Shown piece by piece: positions 16,672 through 25,757 of a DNA stretch of 64,000 bases. A program made the position numbers and the translations under genes. Origin of the DNA: Porphyromonas pogonae (lineage in GTDB: Bacteria; Bacteroidota; Bacteroidia; Bacteroidales; Porphyromonadaceae); the NCBI RefSeq assembly GCF_036320655.1, contig NZ_CP143258.1, positions 930,001-994,000 on the forward strand, written 5' to 3'. Below the pieces are notes generated by a model. The model was given only the letters and a program-made list of their open reading frames with translations. It did no database searches and was not told the DNA's origin. The stretch's first letter is position 1, and every line of letters starts with the position of its first letter.

Positions 16672-19287
16672 ATGAGACCTACAATTCGGACGGCTTTATT
16701 ACTCATCTTGTTATCTCTGCCCGGGCTACAATCAGTGTACGCCCAGGTGAGATGGCTGGGTAAAATATCTGATGCCTCTACAGGACAGCCTGTGGAGAAT
16801 ATGATGGTGAGAGTGGTGAATGCCGGTAAAGTCAAGTCCTTTGTGATGTCTGATAGTAAGGGCGCATTTGTCCTTGAGTCTAAACAGACCGATGACAAGG
16901 ATGAGCTCGTATTCAGTCACTTGGCTTATCAAAGCAAGACCATTCATCCTCAAAGTCCCTCTACCTTCATCAAGGTCAGTGTGACGCCCAAATCCATTGC
17001 TTTGCGAGAAGTGACTGTGAGCCAACCTCGCATTGCGCAGAAAAAAGATACTCTGGTCTACAACATTGCCTCTTTTATAGGCAAAGGCGACAAGTCTCTC
17101 GAAGACGGTCTCAAAAAGATACCCGGTATCCAAGTCAATGACAACGGAAGCGTACAGTACCAAGGCAAAGACATCAGCAAATTTTATATTGAAGGGTCAG
17201 ATATCATCTCCCAAAACTATACCGTGGCCACGAAGAGCATGCCTGTAAAAGCGGTGTCCAAGGTGGAGGTTATGGAAAACCATCAACCTATCAAGCAACT
17301 TCAGGGTAAAGTGTTCTCCAATCAGGTGGCACTGAATATAAAACTCAAAAACAAGTACCTCTTCAAGCCTTTCGGATCATCAGAGGTCGGTGTCGGCATC
17401 AATCAGGATAAGGACCCGCTATACAGAGCTGTAGGTTCAGTTATGGGATTCAACCCTCGCTACCAATTTATAGGAAGTATCAAGCTCTCCAACAACGGAG
17501 CTGAAGATAGCCGAAATACTTTTTTCATGTCTTTTCCTCAGCCTCGGGCCAGTACTGCTGCCGAGATATTGGGAGAGATCTCAGGCTCGTCTCCTCCGCT
17601 CAAAAGAAAAGACTATACCGCTATTACGGATCATATGGTGAGTCTCAATGCGAGATACAAACACTCCAATGATGCCTATACCGATGCCAAAGTGGACTAT
17701 ATCTACAACAAAGGAGTGCATACCTACGATGTGCATAGCCACTACTACACGCCTGCTCGCCACATTGATGTCTATGAGATCTCAAAGCCAATGTCTGCTC
17801 TGTATCAGCCTACTCTCACCCTGCGCTATCACCGAAACGATAGTCTCATATACCTCTTAGACGAATTTAAGGTGAAAGGGAAATTTGAGAAAGGCCAATT
17901 CGATTTGTGGCACAATAGCGACGCTATCTCGCAGACCCGCTCAACTAAAATATTGGATGTTACCAACTCGCTCAATCTCCTGAAGACTATAAACGACAAG
18001 CGTGTAAGTCTCAATTGGGATATACAGTACAATTATACACCTCGGGTCAATATAGCTTATGGAGGTGATCTGCCGGCTGCAGACCGTATGACACAGCAGG
18101 CACAAAACTCGTTCTTGTCTACAAGATTCAGTGCTGGTATGGATCTCAATATCGGCCGGCATCATATGATCCGATTGCCTCTTACCGTATCTTACCTTTA
18201 CAACCGTGTAGAGACTATGACAGATCCGCTCTTGCCGTACGCTATGCACAATGAGCTTTACGGCTATTCTCTATCCCCCATGCTTAATCCGTCATATACC
18301 TACACGGGGGTGGGACGCAAATTTGTACTCACACTCAGTACCCCTTTGGGCTTGTACAGGCATAGTTTCCGTGATGTTCCGGGAGCCAAGGACAGGTTTG
18401 TCAACCGCTTCGTATTCAATCCAACATTAAGCATCAATTATGATATTATCTCTAATCTGAAACTTTCGTTCGAGTCTCGATATAATGAAAACATCGGTGA
18501 TATCACGGATTATCTTACAGCACCCATAAGAGTGAATTATAGAACAGATCGCATAGCTTCAGGCATCACGAGTCTCAATAAATTCTTTTACACACGTGCC
18601 GATATCGACTACAAGCGTCCGCTTGATTTATTTTTTATCAATATGTATTGCAGCTATGGCCGGCTTTCGTCTAACCTGATCTCCAACATCTCCTTTTTGC
18701 TCTCCCAAAAGCAACTCCTCTCTATACTGCCATTTTCGTCGCATACTGATAATATAAAAGCACGTGTGGGAGTAAGTAAGCAATTAATTGATATAAAAAC
18801 CAAGATCGGTGGAGGTATACAATACATCTACTCGAAGAGTTATGCTTATAAGGAGTCGGAGCGAGTACCTGTCTCAGGACATTCTCCCTCGGTGGATTTT
18901 TCATTCAATACCAATCCTTACAAATGGATCGACGTTGGCTACGACTTCAGTTACGCTTTACAGCGCTACAGCTATGCGGGTATAAAATCATCGTTGAACA
19001 ACAATTCTCATGCTGCCAAGATGAGAGTATATCCGCTTTCCGATCTGGCATTGATAGCCGATGCTTCCTATAACCATCATAAAATAGCCGAGCGTGTTTA
19101 CAAGGATTTCTTTATGATGAATGCGGCCTTGGAATATAAGATTGATAAGGTAAAACTGAAATTGGAGGTAAACAATATCTTGAATCGCCGCACTTACTCC
19201 TACACCCTTTTTAGTAATGCGGACTTCTACTCATACAACTATCATCTGCGCCCTCGTGAGATTTTTATCTCCTTAAGCCTGTTCTAA
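16672..19287 (+). CDS. Outer-membrane beta-barrel protein with carboxypeptidase-like and plug domains (GLPGLI partner)
   Basis: The 871-aa protein has a signal peptide (TALLLILLSLPGLQSVYAQ) and a CarboxypepD_reg-like domain (WLGKISDASTGQPVENMMVR to about residue 110). A plug-like segment follows (KKDTLVYNIASFIGKGDKSL, EDGLKKIPGIQVNDNG, FYIEGSDI), then a long barrel ending in an aromatic strand (REIFISLSLF). These are TonB-receptor relatives without an obvious TonB box. It sits directly behind the GLPGLI gene; the pair probably moves or assembles something at the outer membrane. Confidence 0.88.
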   Translation: MRPTIRTALLLILLSLPGLQSVYAQVRWLGKISDASTGQPVENMMVRVVNAGKVKSFVMSDSKGAFVLESKQTDDKDELVFSHLAYQSKTIHPQSPSTFIKVSVTPKSIALREVTVSQPRIAQKKDTLVYNIASFIGKGDKSLEDGLKKIPGIQVNDNGSVQYQGKDISKFYIEGSDIISQNYTVATKSMPVKAVSKVEVMENHQPIKQLQGKVFSNQVALNIKLKNKYLFKPFGSSEVGVGINQDKDPLYRAVGSVMGFNPRYQFIGSIKLSNNGAEDSRNTFFMSFPQPRASTAAEILGEISGSSPPLKRKDYTAITDHMVSLNARYKHSNDAYTDAKVDYIYNKGVHTYDVHSHYYTPARHIDVYEISKPMSALYQPTLTLRYHRNDSLIYLLDEFKVKGKFEKGQFDLWHNSDAISQTRSTKILDVTNSLNLLKTINDKRVSLNWDIQYNYTPRVNIAYGGDLPAADRMTQQAQNSFLSTRFSAGMDLNIGRHHMIRLPLTVSYLYNRVETMTDPLLPYAMHNELYGYSLSPMLNPSYTYTGVGRKFVLTLSTPLGLYRHSFRDVPGAKDRFVNRFVFNPTLSINYDIISNLKLSFESRYNENIGDITDYLTAPIRVNYRTDRIASGITSLNKFFYTRADIDYKRPLDLFFINMYCSYGRLSSNLISNISFLLSQKQLLSILPFSSHTDNIKARVGVSKQLIDIKTKIGGGIQYIYSKSYAYKESERVPVSGHSPSVDFSFNTNPYKWIDVGYDFSYALQRYSYAGIKSSLNNNSHAAKMRVYPLSDLALIADASYNHHKIAERVYKDFFMMNAALEYKIDKVKLKLEVNNILNRRTYSYTLFSNADFYSYNYHLRPREIFISLSLF

Positions 19288-19708
19288 GGTAATTATTGGA
19301 GTATAATTATACTCTTTCACTAGGTATGGTACTGTGCGGTGTAAATCATCTTGATTCAAATCAGGAGGAGCTTGTTTTGACATTTTGTCAAAATAGGCTC
19401 TTCTCCTTTCCGTAAAGGTTATTTATGTAATTTATTGCTCGCCATTTTATTAAACAAATTGAAGAAGTGTGGTTATGTCTCAAAAATAAAGATGTGTTAG
19501 TTAAGACAAAGAGCTTATTTGTACAATGTCTAAATAAGAAATACCCATTTTCACCTCCAAATTGCAGAGGATTTAAGGCTAAATAAAACTGATGGTCACA
19601 TCTTTGTCATATAGCCAATAATTATAGAATATGCATCCGCTATGTTGCATCTCTTGATTATTATACAGCATCTAGCATAGTTGCTAAAGCAATTGCAAAT
19701 TCTAATAG

Positions 19709-19822
19709 CATGAGTCAATCATCCGTATATGATAAGTCCATCGACCGTGTACGATAAAATGATCGACTGTGTACGATAAGACGATTGACCGTATAGGATA
19801 AGTCGCCCGGCCTTGTACGATG
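19709..19822. repeat. 22-bp tandem repeats, block B (five units)
   Basis: Five consecutive units with an exact 22-bp period share the core GACCGTGTACGATAA, with most variation at the first six positions. Several units contain ATCG...CGAT half-sites that could pair. Block A at 9953-10068 is the same family with looser spacing. Confidence 0.85.
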
Positions 19823-20157
19823 TTTTTGAGATCCGAGTAGGGCAGATATGGGAACCGGAGCGTCAATTTTTTGGAAAAAAGCAGGTGGTGTGTTTGCGCA
19901 GCCGTAGATGTTAAGGCGTAGAGATTACATTTTGGCGAGGATTCATGAGTGAAACTTCTCAGGTATAACCCTCAAGATTTGTAACATCTATTTATGGTAA
20001 GGCACGGAGCCTGACTCTAATGATAGACCCGAGTATAGCCTCACCATGTATTCATGTAGGGTGATATGGGCGTAGGTAGTGGAGGTGTGTGATGTGTAAC
20101 AGATGTTCATGTAGCGAGTAATGTATGGGATGAAACGTGAGAGGGTAGGCCGTAATG

Positions 20158-20189
20158 CAAAGATACAATATTCGCACCCCCTTTGTCAA
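20158..20189 (-). promoter_or_regulatory. Strong minus-strand promoter B
   Basis: On the minus strand TTGACAAAGGGGGTGC leads, 21 nt after the TTG, to TATCTTTG. It points into module B, away from cbiM. Confidence 0.65.
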
Positions 20190-20508
20190 TACCCCATTAT
20201 TTGCTGTATACATATACGCGAGCTCATTAGTATGCAAGCCTCATTTACTTACATTATGATAGTTTGCGCCCTGAAAAATCACAATGTGTTACGAACGTTA
20301 AAAAGTGGTGTTATTGAAGACGTTTGAATATAAATAGTTAATTTTGTAATCAATAAGAAAAGTATAGAAATCATTAAACCTATTTTCAAAGCCGGATATT
20401 TATCGTGATAGTCGGTTGTCAAGACATGTTTATCGAACAGTTCCATATTAAACCAGCTCTACAGGCAACATCCACAATGACCGGTTTGACCTTTACATCA
20501 ATAAAGTA

Positions 20509-21240
20509 ATGAAAAATAAGTATATCTGCCTTTTGGCCGTTTTATTCCTGATTGCCCAGCCCTCCTTTGCCATGCATATTATGGAAGGTTATTTGCCTTT
20601 CAAGCATTGTTTGATATGGTACGCTGTCTCGCTTCCCTTTGTGGTATTGAGTTTCCGTTATGTGGCAAGGCTGGTGCGTCGTGATCCCAAGCAAAAGATT
20701 ACACTGGCACTTGCTGGGGCTTATGTGTTTTTGTTATCCGCTCTCAAGTTGCCCTCTGTCACGGGGAGTAGCTCTCATCTCACCGGCACCACTCTGGGCA
20801 CTGTGATCACGGGGCCTATGTCACTGCCCGTGATAGGGCTTATAGTGCTACTGTTCCAGGCTTTGCTCTTGGCTCATGGCGGTATCAGCACTTTGGGCGC
20901 CAATATTTTTTCACTTTCTATAGCGGGGCCTTTTGTGGCTTATGGCATTTACAAGGGGCTCGGATCGCTCAGAGTAAACAGGAATGTCAATGTATTCCTG
21001 GCCACTTTCATAGGCTCGCTTTCTACTTATCTTACGACTTCATTCCAGCTTGCTTTTGCTTATCCTGATCCACAATACGGTATCTGGGCATCTGCTATGA
21101 AGTTCATGTCCATCTTTGCCGTTACGCAGGTACCGCTTTCTTTGATCGAAGGCTTCCTTACGGTGCTTATATTCAATATACTCGTGAAACAAGGTATTAC
21201 TCCCTTGCATTTGATGGCTAATAAAAACGAAGTACGATGA
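20509..21240 (+). CDS. cbiM: CbiM, substrate-specific component of a cobalt ECF transporter
   Basis: CbiM binds Co2+ and passes it through the membrane with CbiN, CbiQ and CbiO. The 243-aa protein carries a signal-like leader (LLAVLFLIAQPSFA) that ends right before MHIMEGYLP. In this family cleavage exposes the Met-His N-terminus whose His helps bind the metal. Family blocks follow: LKLPSVTGSSSHLTGTTLG and LLLAHGGISTLGANIFSL. Its stop overlaps cbiN by 4 bp. NiCo specificity cannot be read directly, but the tetrapyrrole/cobalamin genes downstream favour cobalt. Confidence 0.92.
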   Translation: MKNKYICLLAVLFLIAQPSFAMHIMEGYLPFKHCLIWYAVSLPFVVLSFRYVARLVRRDPKQKITLALAGAYVFLLSALKLPSVTGSSSHLTGTTLGTVITGPMSLPVIGLIVLLFQALLLAHGGISTLGANIFSLSIAGPFVAYGIYKGLGSLRVNRNVNVFLATFIGSLSTYLTTSFQLAFAYPDPQYGIWASAMKFMSIFAVTQVPLSLIEGFLTVLIFNILVKQGITPLHLMANKNEVR

Positions 21241-21521
21241 TGAAAAAGAAACATTGGATATTACTTGGGCTTATAGCCTTGTTCTGTGTAGGAGTACCCT
21301 TGGCGGGCATGCTCATTGACTTTGGCGAAGGTACGGATGATGCAGCCGGTACTATGATAGAGCAAATAAGCAACACACCTCCGCCCGAGACACAGGGCTT
21401 TGGATTTCACCCTACCGAAGGACAGGAGCCTTGGCTCTTCGTTTTACAGATCTTGATAGGTCTGGGTATATTCTTCTGGGCTCTTGTGGCTTTGAACAAA
21501 CATCACTCCAATAAGAAATAA
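21237..21521 (+). CDS. cbiN: CbiN, accessory component of the cobalt transporter
   Basis: This 94-aa protein has two membrane segments (WILLGLIALFCVGVPLAG and WLFVLQILIGLGIFFWALVA) with a short outer loop, DFGEGTDDAAGTMIEQI. This is the two-helix CbiN layout. CbiN is needed for metal insertion into CbiM. It overlaps both neighbours (start inside cbiM, stop sharing a base with the next ATG), so the genes are translated in a coupled way. Confidence 0.87.
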   Translation: MMKKKHWILLGLIALFCVGVPLAGMLIDFGEGTDDAAGTMIEQISNTPPPETQGFGFHPTEGQEPWLFVLQILIGLGIFFWALVALNKHHSNKK

Positions 21522-23623
21522 TGACCGTAAAGTCCCATTTGACCAACAAGAGCAAGATGCTCAAAGCGAGTCTTATGACGAGTTTTATAGGCGGTAGCTT
21601 GCTGGTGCTTGTTTTGTTGTTGGCCATAGACTCTGATATATTCACAGGTATTGTCGCAGGCGTCATATTCCTGGTGCGACTTGTGGGCAAAGCTTCGTGG
21701 CGTAAGTTGTTTTACAAGCGCATGCTTTGGTTGCAACCTTTTTTGCTGCCCGCAATCTTGCCAGTACTCTTTGTACGTGTCGTAGGAGGGCAAGATAGTC
21801 TATGGAATATATGGGGGTGGGGTATTACGGATGAGTCTTTGTCTTTGTTTGTCCATATATATCTGCGATGCTTGGGAGCCATTGCCTTGGTCATGAACCT
21901 TACCGTAGTATGCCCCGTGTACTACCTCCTTAGAGAGATGCGGCGTGTGAGGGTGCCCGGCTTGCTGGTAGAGCTATTCGAGCTGGTGTATCGGTATATC
22001 TTTTTGCTGGGCGAGACAGCTCACAATATCCTCATCGCGCAGAAAGCACGGCTGGGTTACTGCGGCGTTAGAAATCGCATGCACCACTCCTCCATGCTTT
22101 TCGGCCAAACTCTGGTGCTGGCATACAGCGAGGCCGATAGGTTTTACCACGGTATGGTATCGCGTGGCGGAGGCGGTGAAGAGGAGAGAGAGGCACACCC
22201 TTACCTGCAAGGTCGTGAGGAGCAAAATGATGCTCTACCCTTACAGGTAAAAGATCTATGTTTTAGCTATGTGTCGGGTAAGGAAATCCTGACCCAAATA
22301 TCATTTGATATAGAGAGAGCGCAGAAGATAGTCTTGTTGGGCTCGAACGGTGCAGGCAAGTCTACACTCTTCCTGCTACTCGACGGCATACTCAAATCCA
22401 ATGCGGGAGACATTGTGCTGGGAGATATAGCTATTGACTATAAGAAAGAGTCGGTGCGCTTCCTGCGACGGCATATCGCTTTGGTCTTTCAGAACTCCAA
22501 TTACCAGCTTTTTGCCCCTACTGTGGAAGAAGAGATAGCTTTCGGCTTGAAGAATATGGGGCTTTCGGGCGAAGAGCTGGATGTCACGGTGGAGAAGGTA
22601 ATCGCGCAGTATGAACTTGGCGAGATACGCACTTTGCCGCCGCATAAGCTGAGCGAAGGTCAGAAGAAATGGGTGGCAATAGCAGCAGTACTGGCTTGTA
22701 ATCCGTCGATAGTTATTTTGGACGAACCTACTTCTAATCTCGACTGCTACTATACGCACCGAGTGATAGAGTTACTGGACGAATTATACCGTCATGGAAA
22801 GGTTGTGATCATCTCCACACACGATATGAATCTTGCTTATGAGTGGGGAGAGAGAGCTATTGTTATGGACAAGGGTGAGCTCATTGCCGATGGCAGCGTC
22901 ATAGCTGTATTCAATGATAGGGAGCTTTTGGTCAGAGCCAATCTGGAGCAACCGGCTATATTGCGATTGCAGGGTACGCACCTGCCCTACGGTGAGGTTG
23001 AAGCCGTAGAGGATGCATCTGCCGGAGGTGGATTTTTACCTTTGTTTCTCAAGAGTGGAGATGTCCGTTGCCTTATTGTGGGTGGGGGGCAAGGTGCGCT
23101 GAAGAAGGCTATGCTTATGCAGGGCAAAGGAGTAAAATGTACACTACTGGCACCCGAAATTTGTGCGGACATGACAGAGTACGTTGGGGATCATAGCATA
23201 CCTTTTATACAGAAGGATTATTGCAGTGCTGATATCTGTGACTTCAACCTTGTGGTAGCGGCTACCGGTGACAGGGCTGTGGAAGAGATGATAGCACGCG
23301 ATGCCAAGGAGGCGGAGAGGCTGGTCTGCTCTATTTCATACCCGGAATTGGGAAACTTTGAGTTTGCAGCCCTATGTGATAAAGAAGGGTTGCAGATTGC
23401 AATCCACACATACTACAGCTTGCCTGTGCTCACACGCAAACTGAAAGAGCATTTGCAGGAGACTATTCCTGTAGGGTTGGCACAGCAATTAGCAGAACTG
23501 AGCTTACTGCGTAAAGACATAATAACATATCACAAAGAACAACTAGATATTTCACAAATTAACAGGTTACAGAATAAATATGAACAACTCATGGCACAAG
23601 TGCTCGAGTTATTGAAATTATGA
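21521..23623 (+). CDS. CbiQ-CbiO-precorrin-2 dehydrogenase-like triple fusion
   Basis: Three proteins are joined in 700 aa. Residues 1 to about 225 are a CbiQ-type membrane coupling protein, with several hydrophobic helices and a cytoplasmic ARLGYCGVRNR segment. About 238 to 470 is a CbiO ATPase: Walker A GSNGAGKST, signature LSEGQKKWVA, Walker B IVILDEPTSNLD and switch STHD. About 500 to 700 is a siroheme-synthase (CysG/Sirohydrochlorin ferrochelatase N-terminal) fold with the NAD site CLIVGGGQGALKKAML followed by FNLVVAATGD, VCSISYPELG and LPVLTRKLKEHL. CbiQ-CbiO power cobalt import; the third domain would oxidise precorrin-2 and could chelate a metal. hemA starts within its stop codon. Fusion of metal import to a tetrapyrrole enzyme is unusual. 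Confidence 0.88.
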   Translation: MTVKSHLTNKSKMLKASLMTSFIGGSLLVLVLLLAIDSDIFTGIVAGVIFLVRLVGKASWRKLFYKRMLWLQPFLLPAILPVLFVRVVGGQDSLWNIWGWGITDESLSLFVHIYLRCLGAIALVMNLTVVCPVYYLLREMRRVRVPGLLVELFELVYRYIFLLGETAHNILIAQKARLGYCGVRNRMHHSSMLFGQTLVLAYSEADRFYHGMVSRGGGGEEEREAHPYLQGREEQNDALPLQVKDLCFSYVSGKEILTQISFDIERAQKIVLLGSNGAGKSTLFLLLDGILKSNAGDIVLGDIAIDYKKESVRFLRRHIALVFQNSNYQLFAPTVEEEIAFGLKNMGLSGEELDVTVEKVIAQYELGEIRTLPPHKLSEGQKKWVAIAAVLACNPSIVILDEPTSNLDCYYTHRVIELLDELYRHGKVVIISTHDMNLAYEWGERAIVMDKGELIADGSVIAVFNDRELLVRANLEQPAILRLQGTHLPYGEVEAVEDASAGGGFLPLFLKSGDVRCLIVGGGQGALKKAMLMQGKGVKCTLLAPEICADMTEYVGDHSIPFIQKDYCSADICDFNLVVAATGDRAVEEMIARDAKEAERLVCSISYPELGNFEFAALCDKEGLQIAIHTYYSLPVLTRKLKEHLQETIPVGLAQQLAELSLLRKDIITYHKEQLDISQINRLQNKYEQLMAQVLELLKL

Positions 23624-24867
23624 TAGGATTAATCGGGATCAATCACAAGAGTGCCGATGTCGGGATCCGAGAGTTGTACGCTCTGGCTCCGGCAGAAGGC
23701 ATTGCATTCGTAGAGTCTTTGATATCTACGGGAATGATAGAGGGGGCTATGGTGCTTTCGACTTGTAACAGGCTGGAAGTGTATTACGAGACACGTTCGC
23801 TTTGTCCGTCCACAGGTCTGTCCATAATTACACGGTTGGAAGAGTACAATCATCTTCAAGAGTCATCAGCTCAACTTTTCTACCGTTGCACCGGCAGGGA
23901 GGTGTATGATCATTTATTCCGTTTGGCATCGGGGCTCGACTCCATGGTCGTGGGCGAGACACAGATATTGGGACAACTCAAAGACGCCTTTCGCCGTGCC
24001 ACGGACAACAGCCAAAGTACTTCCGTGCTATCGCGCATGTTTCACAAGGCTTTCGAAACTGCGAAGAAGATACGCTCACAATACCTTATCAGTTCTACAC
24101 CGATATCTGCCGGCAGTGCGGCGGTAAACTACATGACCACCTTGGGCATCGGCAAAGACGAGCCTACGCTTATAATCGGGGCAGGACAAATGGCAGAGAC
24201 TATATATGATACGCTCATGGCTTCAGGCTACAGCGATATCAGGGTTTACAACAGAACCCGTGAGCGTGCCGAGAAATTTACCGTGGGGCGCAGGCTCAAA
24301 TGCTATTGTGAAGGAGAGTTGGATGTAGCTCTTGCCGATGCATGCCAAGTGTATGCCGCTACTTCTTCCCTCACACCTGTAGTGACACGTCAGGTAATGC
24401 CTTTCGCAAGTGACAGGCCGGTGTATATGTTTGACATGGCTGTACCTCGCAATATTGCGGAGGACGTGGCGCAACTCAATCATGTGCATGTGTACACTAT
24501 AGATGACCTCAAGAAGGCGCAAGGCGAGGAAAGTGACTATTCTATGTTGAACGAGCCTGAAATAGAGGCATGCCTGCAAGAGAAGATAGAGGAGCTGGTA
24601 TCATGGACGGAGGCTTCACGCATGAGGGAGGTGATATCCTTGATACAAGAGGCTACCGCCAAATTGCTGGAAAAGGAGATGGCTCATCTGCCCAATCAGC
24701 TTACTTCTGAAGAAATAGAACTGATCAGCCGTTACGACGAGCATTTCCGCATCACGATGTCTACTGCTATAATCTCATCACTCAAGCAGATTACCAATGA
24801 CGGGCAGAACATGAAATATGCCGAGTCGGTCAATCGTTTGTTTAAAAACATACTTACCAATATATGA
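23620..24867 (+). CDS. hemA: HemA, glutamyl-tRNA reductase
   Basis: GluTR reduces glutamyl-tRNA to glutamate-1-semialdehyde with NADPH, the first committed step of the C5 pathway. The catalytic Cys lies in MVLSTCNRLEVYYE (about residue 50). LDSMVVGETQILGQLKDAF is the family signature, and LIIGAGQMAETIYDTL is the NADPH-binding loop. At 415 aa it matches the family. It overlaps the end of the triple-fusion gene and the start of hemC by 4 bp each. Confidence 0.96.
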   Translation: MIGLIGINHKSADVGIRELYALAPAEGIAFVESLISTGMIEGAMVLSTCNRLEVYYETRSLCPSTGLSIITRLEEYNHLQESSAQLFYRCTGREVYDHLFRLASGLDSMVVGETQILGQLKDAFRRATDNSQSTSVLSRMFHKAFETAKKIRSQYLISSTPISAGSAAVNYMTTLGIGKDEPTLIIGAGQMAETIYDTLMASGYSDIRVYNRTRERAEKFTVGRRLKCYCEGELDVALADACQVYAATSSLTPVVTRQVMPFASDRPVYMFDMAVPRNIAEDVAQLNHVHVYTIDDLKKAQGEESDYSMLNEPEIEACLQEKIEELVSWTEASRMREVISLIQEATAKLLEKEMAHLPNQLTSEEIELISRYDEHFRITMSTAIISSLKQITNDGQNMKYAESVNRLFKNILTNI

Positions 24868-25757
24868 GATCCAAAATAGTATTGGGCACACGGGGGAGTA
24901 AGTTGGCGATGCGCCAGACCGAGCTGGTGCGAGAGGCACTGATGCAGGTATATCCCACTTTGGATGTAGAGATCAAGGTGATCTCTACCAAAGGAGACAG
25001 AGACCTCAACATGTCACTCAGGGGACAACTCACCAAGGGGCTTTTTACCGAGGAGATAGAGGCGGAGTTGCTCAGCGGTGACATAGATGCTGCCATACAC
25101 AGCCTCAAAGACCTACCCGTGGAGTGCACTGCCGGTACTTGTATAGGAGCTTATCTCAAGCGAGCCGATACGAGTGAGGTGTGGATAGGGCATCACCATC
25201 TGCGTGATCTGCCTGCAGGTTCCGTTGTGGGCACATCAAGCCACAGACGTGCCTTCCAGTTGCTCAGTAAATATCCTCATCTTGAAATACGTGATATCAG
25301 GGGTAATGTAGAGACCCGCATCAGGAAGTTTCAAGAGGGACTCTATGATGGCATACTCATGGCCAAAGCAGGCATAGATCGGTTGGGCCTGGGCGGTCAT
25401 ATCCGTGAAATCATTGCAGAAGATACTATCGTACCTGCTCCCGGTCAGGGTGCAATAGCTGTACACATACGTGACAATGATGAGGAGCTCAAGGATGTAT
25501 TGGCACAGATCAACGATCATACTACCGAACGTGAAGTGATCACCGAACGAACTATCCTCAGTTTGTTGGGGGGAGGATGTGCACTGCCTTTCGGCTGCAG
25601 ATGTCATTACAGTCACGGCACTTATCATATACTTGCTTTCTTTAGTGATGAAACTGGACAGGTAACACACCGGGCGGAGCAAACAATTGAGGAAGGTGAT
25701 TATCTCCGTCAAATAAACTATCTTGTGGATACCCTTAAATCAAATATTCAAGGATGA
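24864..25757 (+). CDS. hemC: HemC, porphobilinogen deaminase
   Basis: HemC polymerises four porphobilinogens into hydroxymethylbilane. N-terminal IVLGTRGSKLAMRQTELV, VGTSSHRRAFQLL, DIRGNVETRIRKF and APGQGAIAVHIR are family blocks. The Cys that holds the dipyrromethane cofactor is in LLGGGCALPFG (about residue 238). At 297 aa it is full length. Start and stop overlap hemA and cobA-hemD. Confidence 0.96.
   Translation: MRSKIVLGTRGSKLAMRQTELVREALMQVYPTLDVEIKVISTKGDRDLNMSLRGQLTKGLFTEEIEAELLSGDIDAAIHSLKDLPVECTAGTCIGAYLKRADTSEVWIGHHHLRDLPAGSVVGTSSHRRAFQLLSKYPHLEIRDIRGNVETRIRKFQEGLYDGILMAKAGIDRLGLGGHIREIIAEDTIVPAPGQGAIAVHIRDNDEELKDVLAQINDHTTEREVITERTILSLLGGGCALPFGCRCHYSHGTYHILAFFSDETGQVTHRAEQTIEEGDYLRQINYLVDTLKSNIQG

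Larger units (their letters stand above)
19288..20508. other. Intergenic module B, 1.2 kb, homologous in layout to module A
   Basis: It holds a nested palindrome (GAGC...TTTTGACATTTTGTCAAAA...GCTC, about 19365-19396), an inverted repeat CTTATTT/AAATAAG (19514-19538), a GGCTAAATAAAA motif (about 19574-19585), 22-bp tandem repeats (19709-19822) and a strong minus-strand promoter (20158-20189). The same items lie in the same order in module A. No plus-strand gene is seen. A 40-codon minus frame (start near 20134) is too weak to call. The promoter of cbiM must lie at the right end. Confidence 0.7.

Noticed and set aside
20052-20237. 61-aa minus frame crossing promoter B
   Set aside because: Its start lies upstream of the strong -33/-7 pair, so it would not be carried on that transcript.
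20340-20508. Possible cobalamin riboswitch before cbiM
   Set aside because: I looked for a B12-box-like sequence and found none, and the spacing is short; a covariance search would decide.
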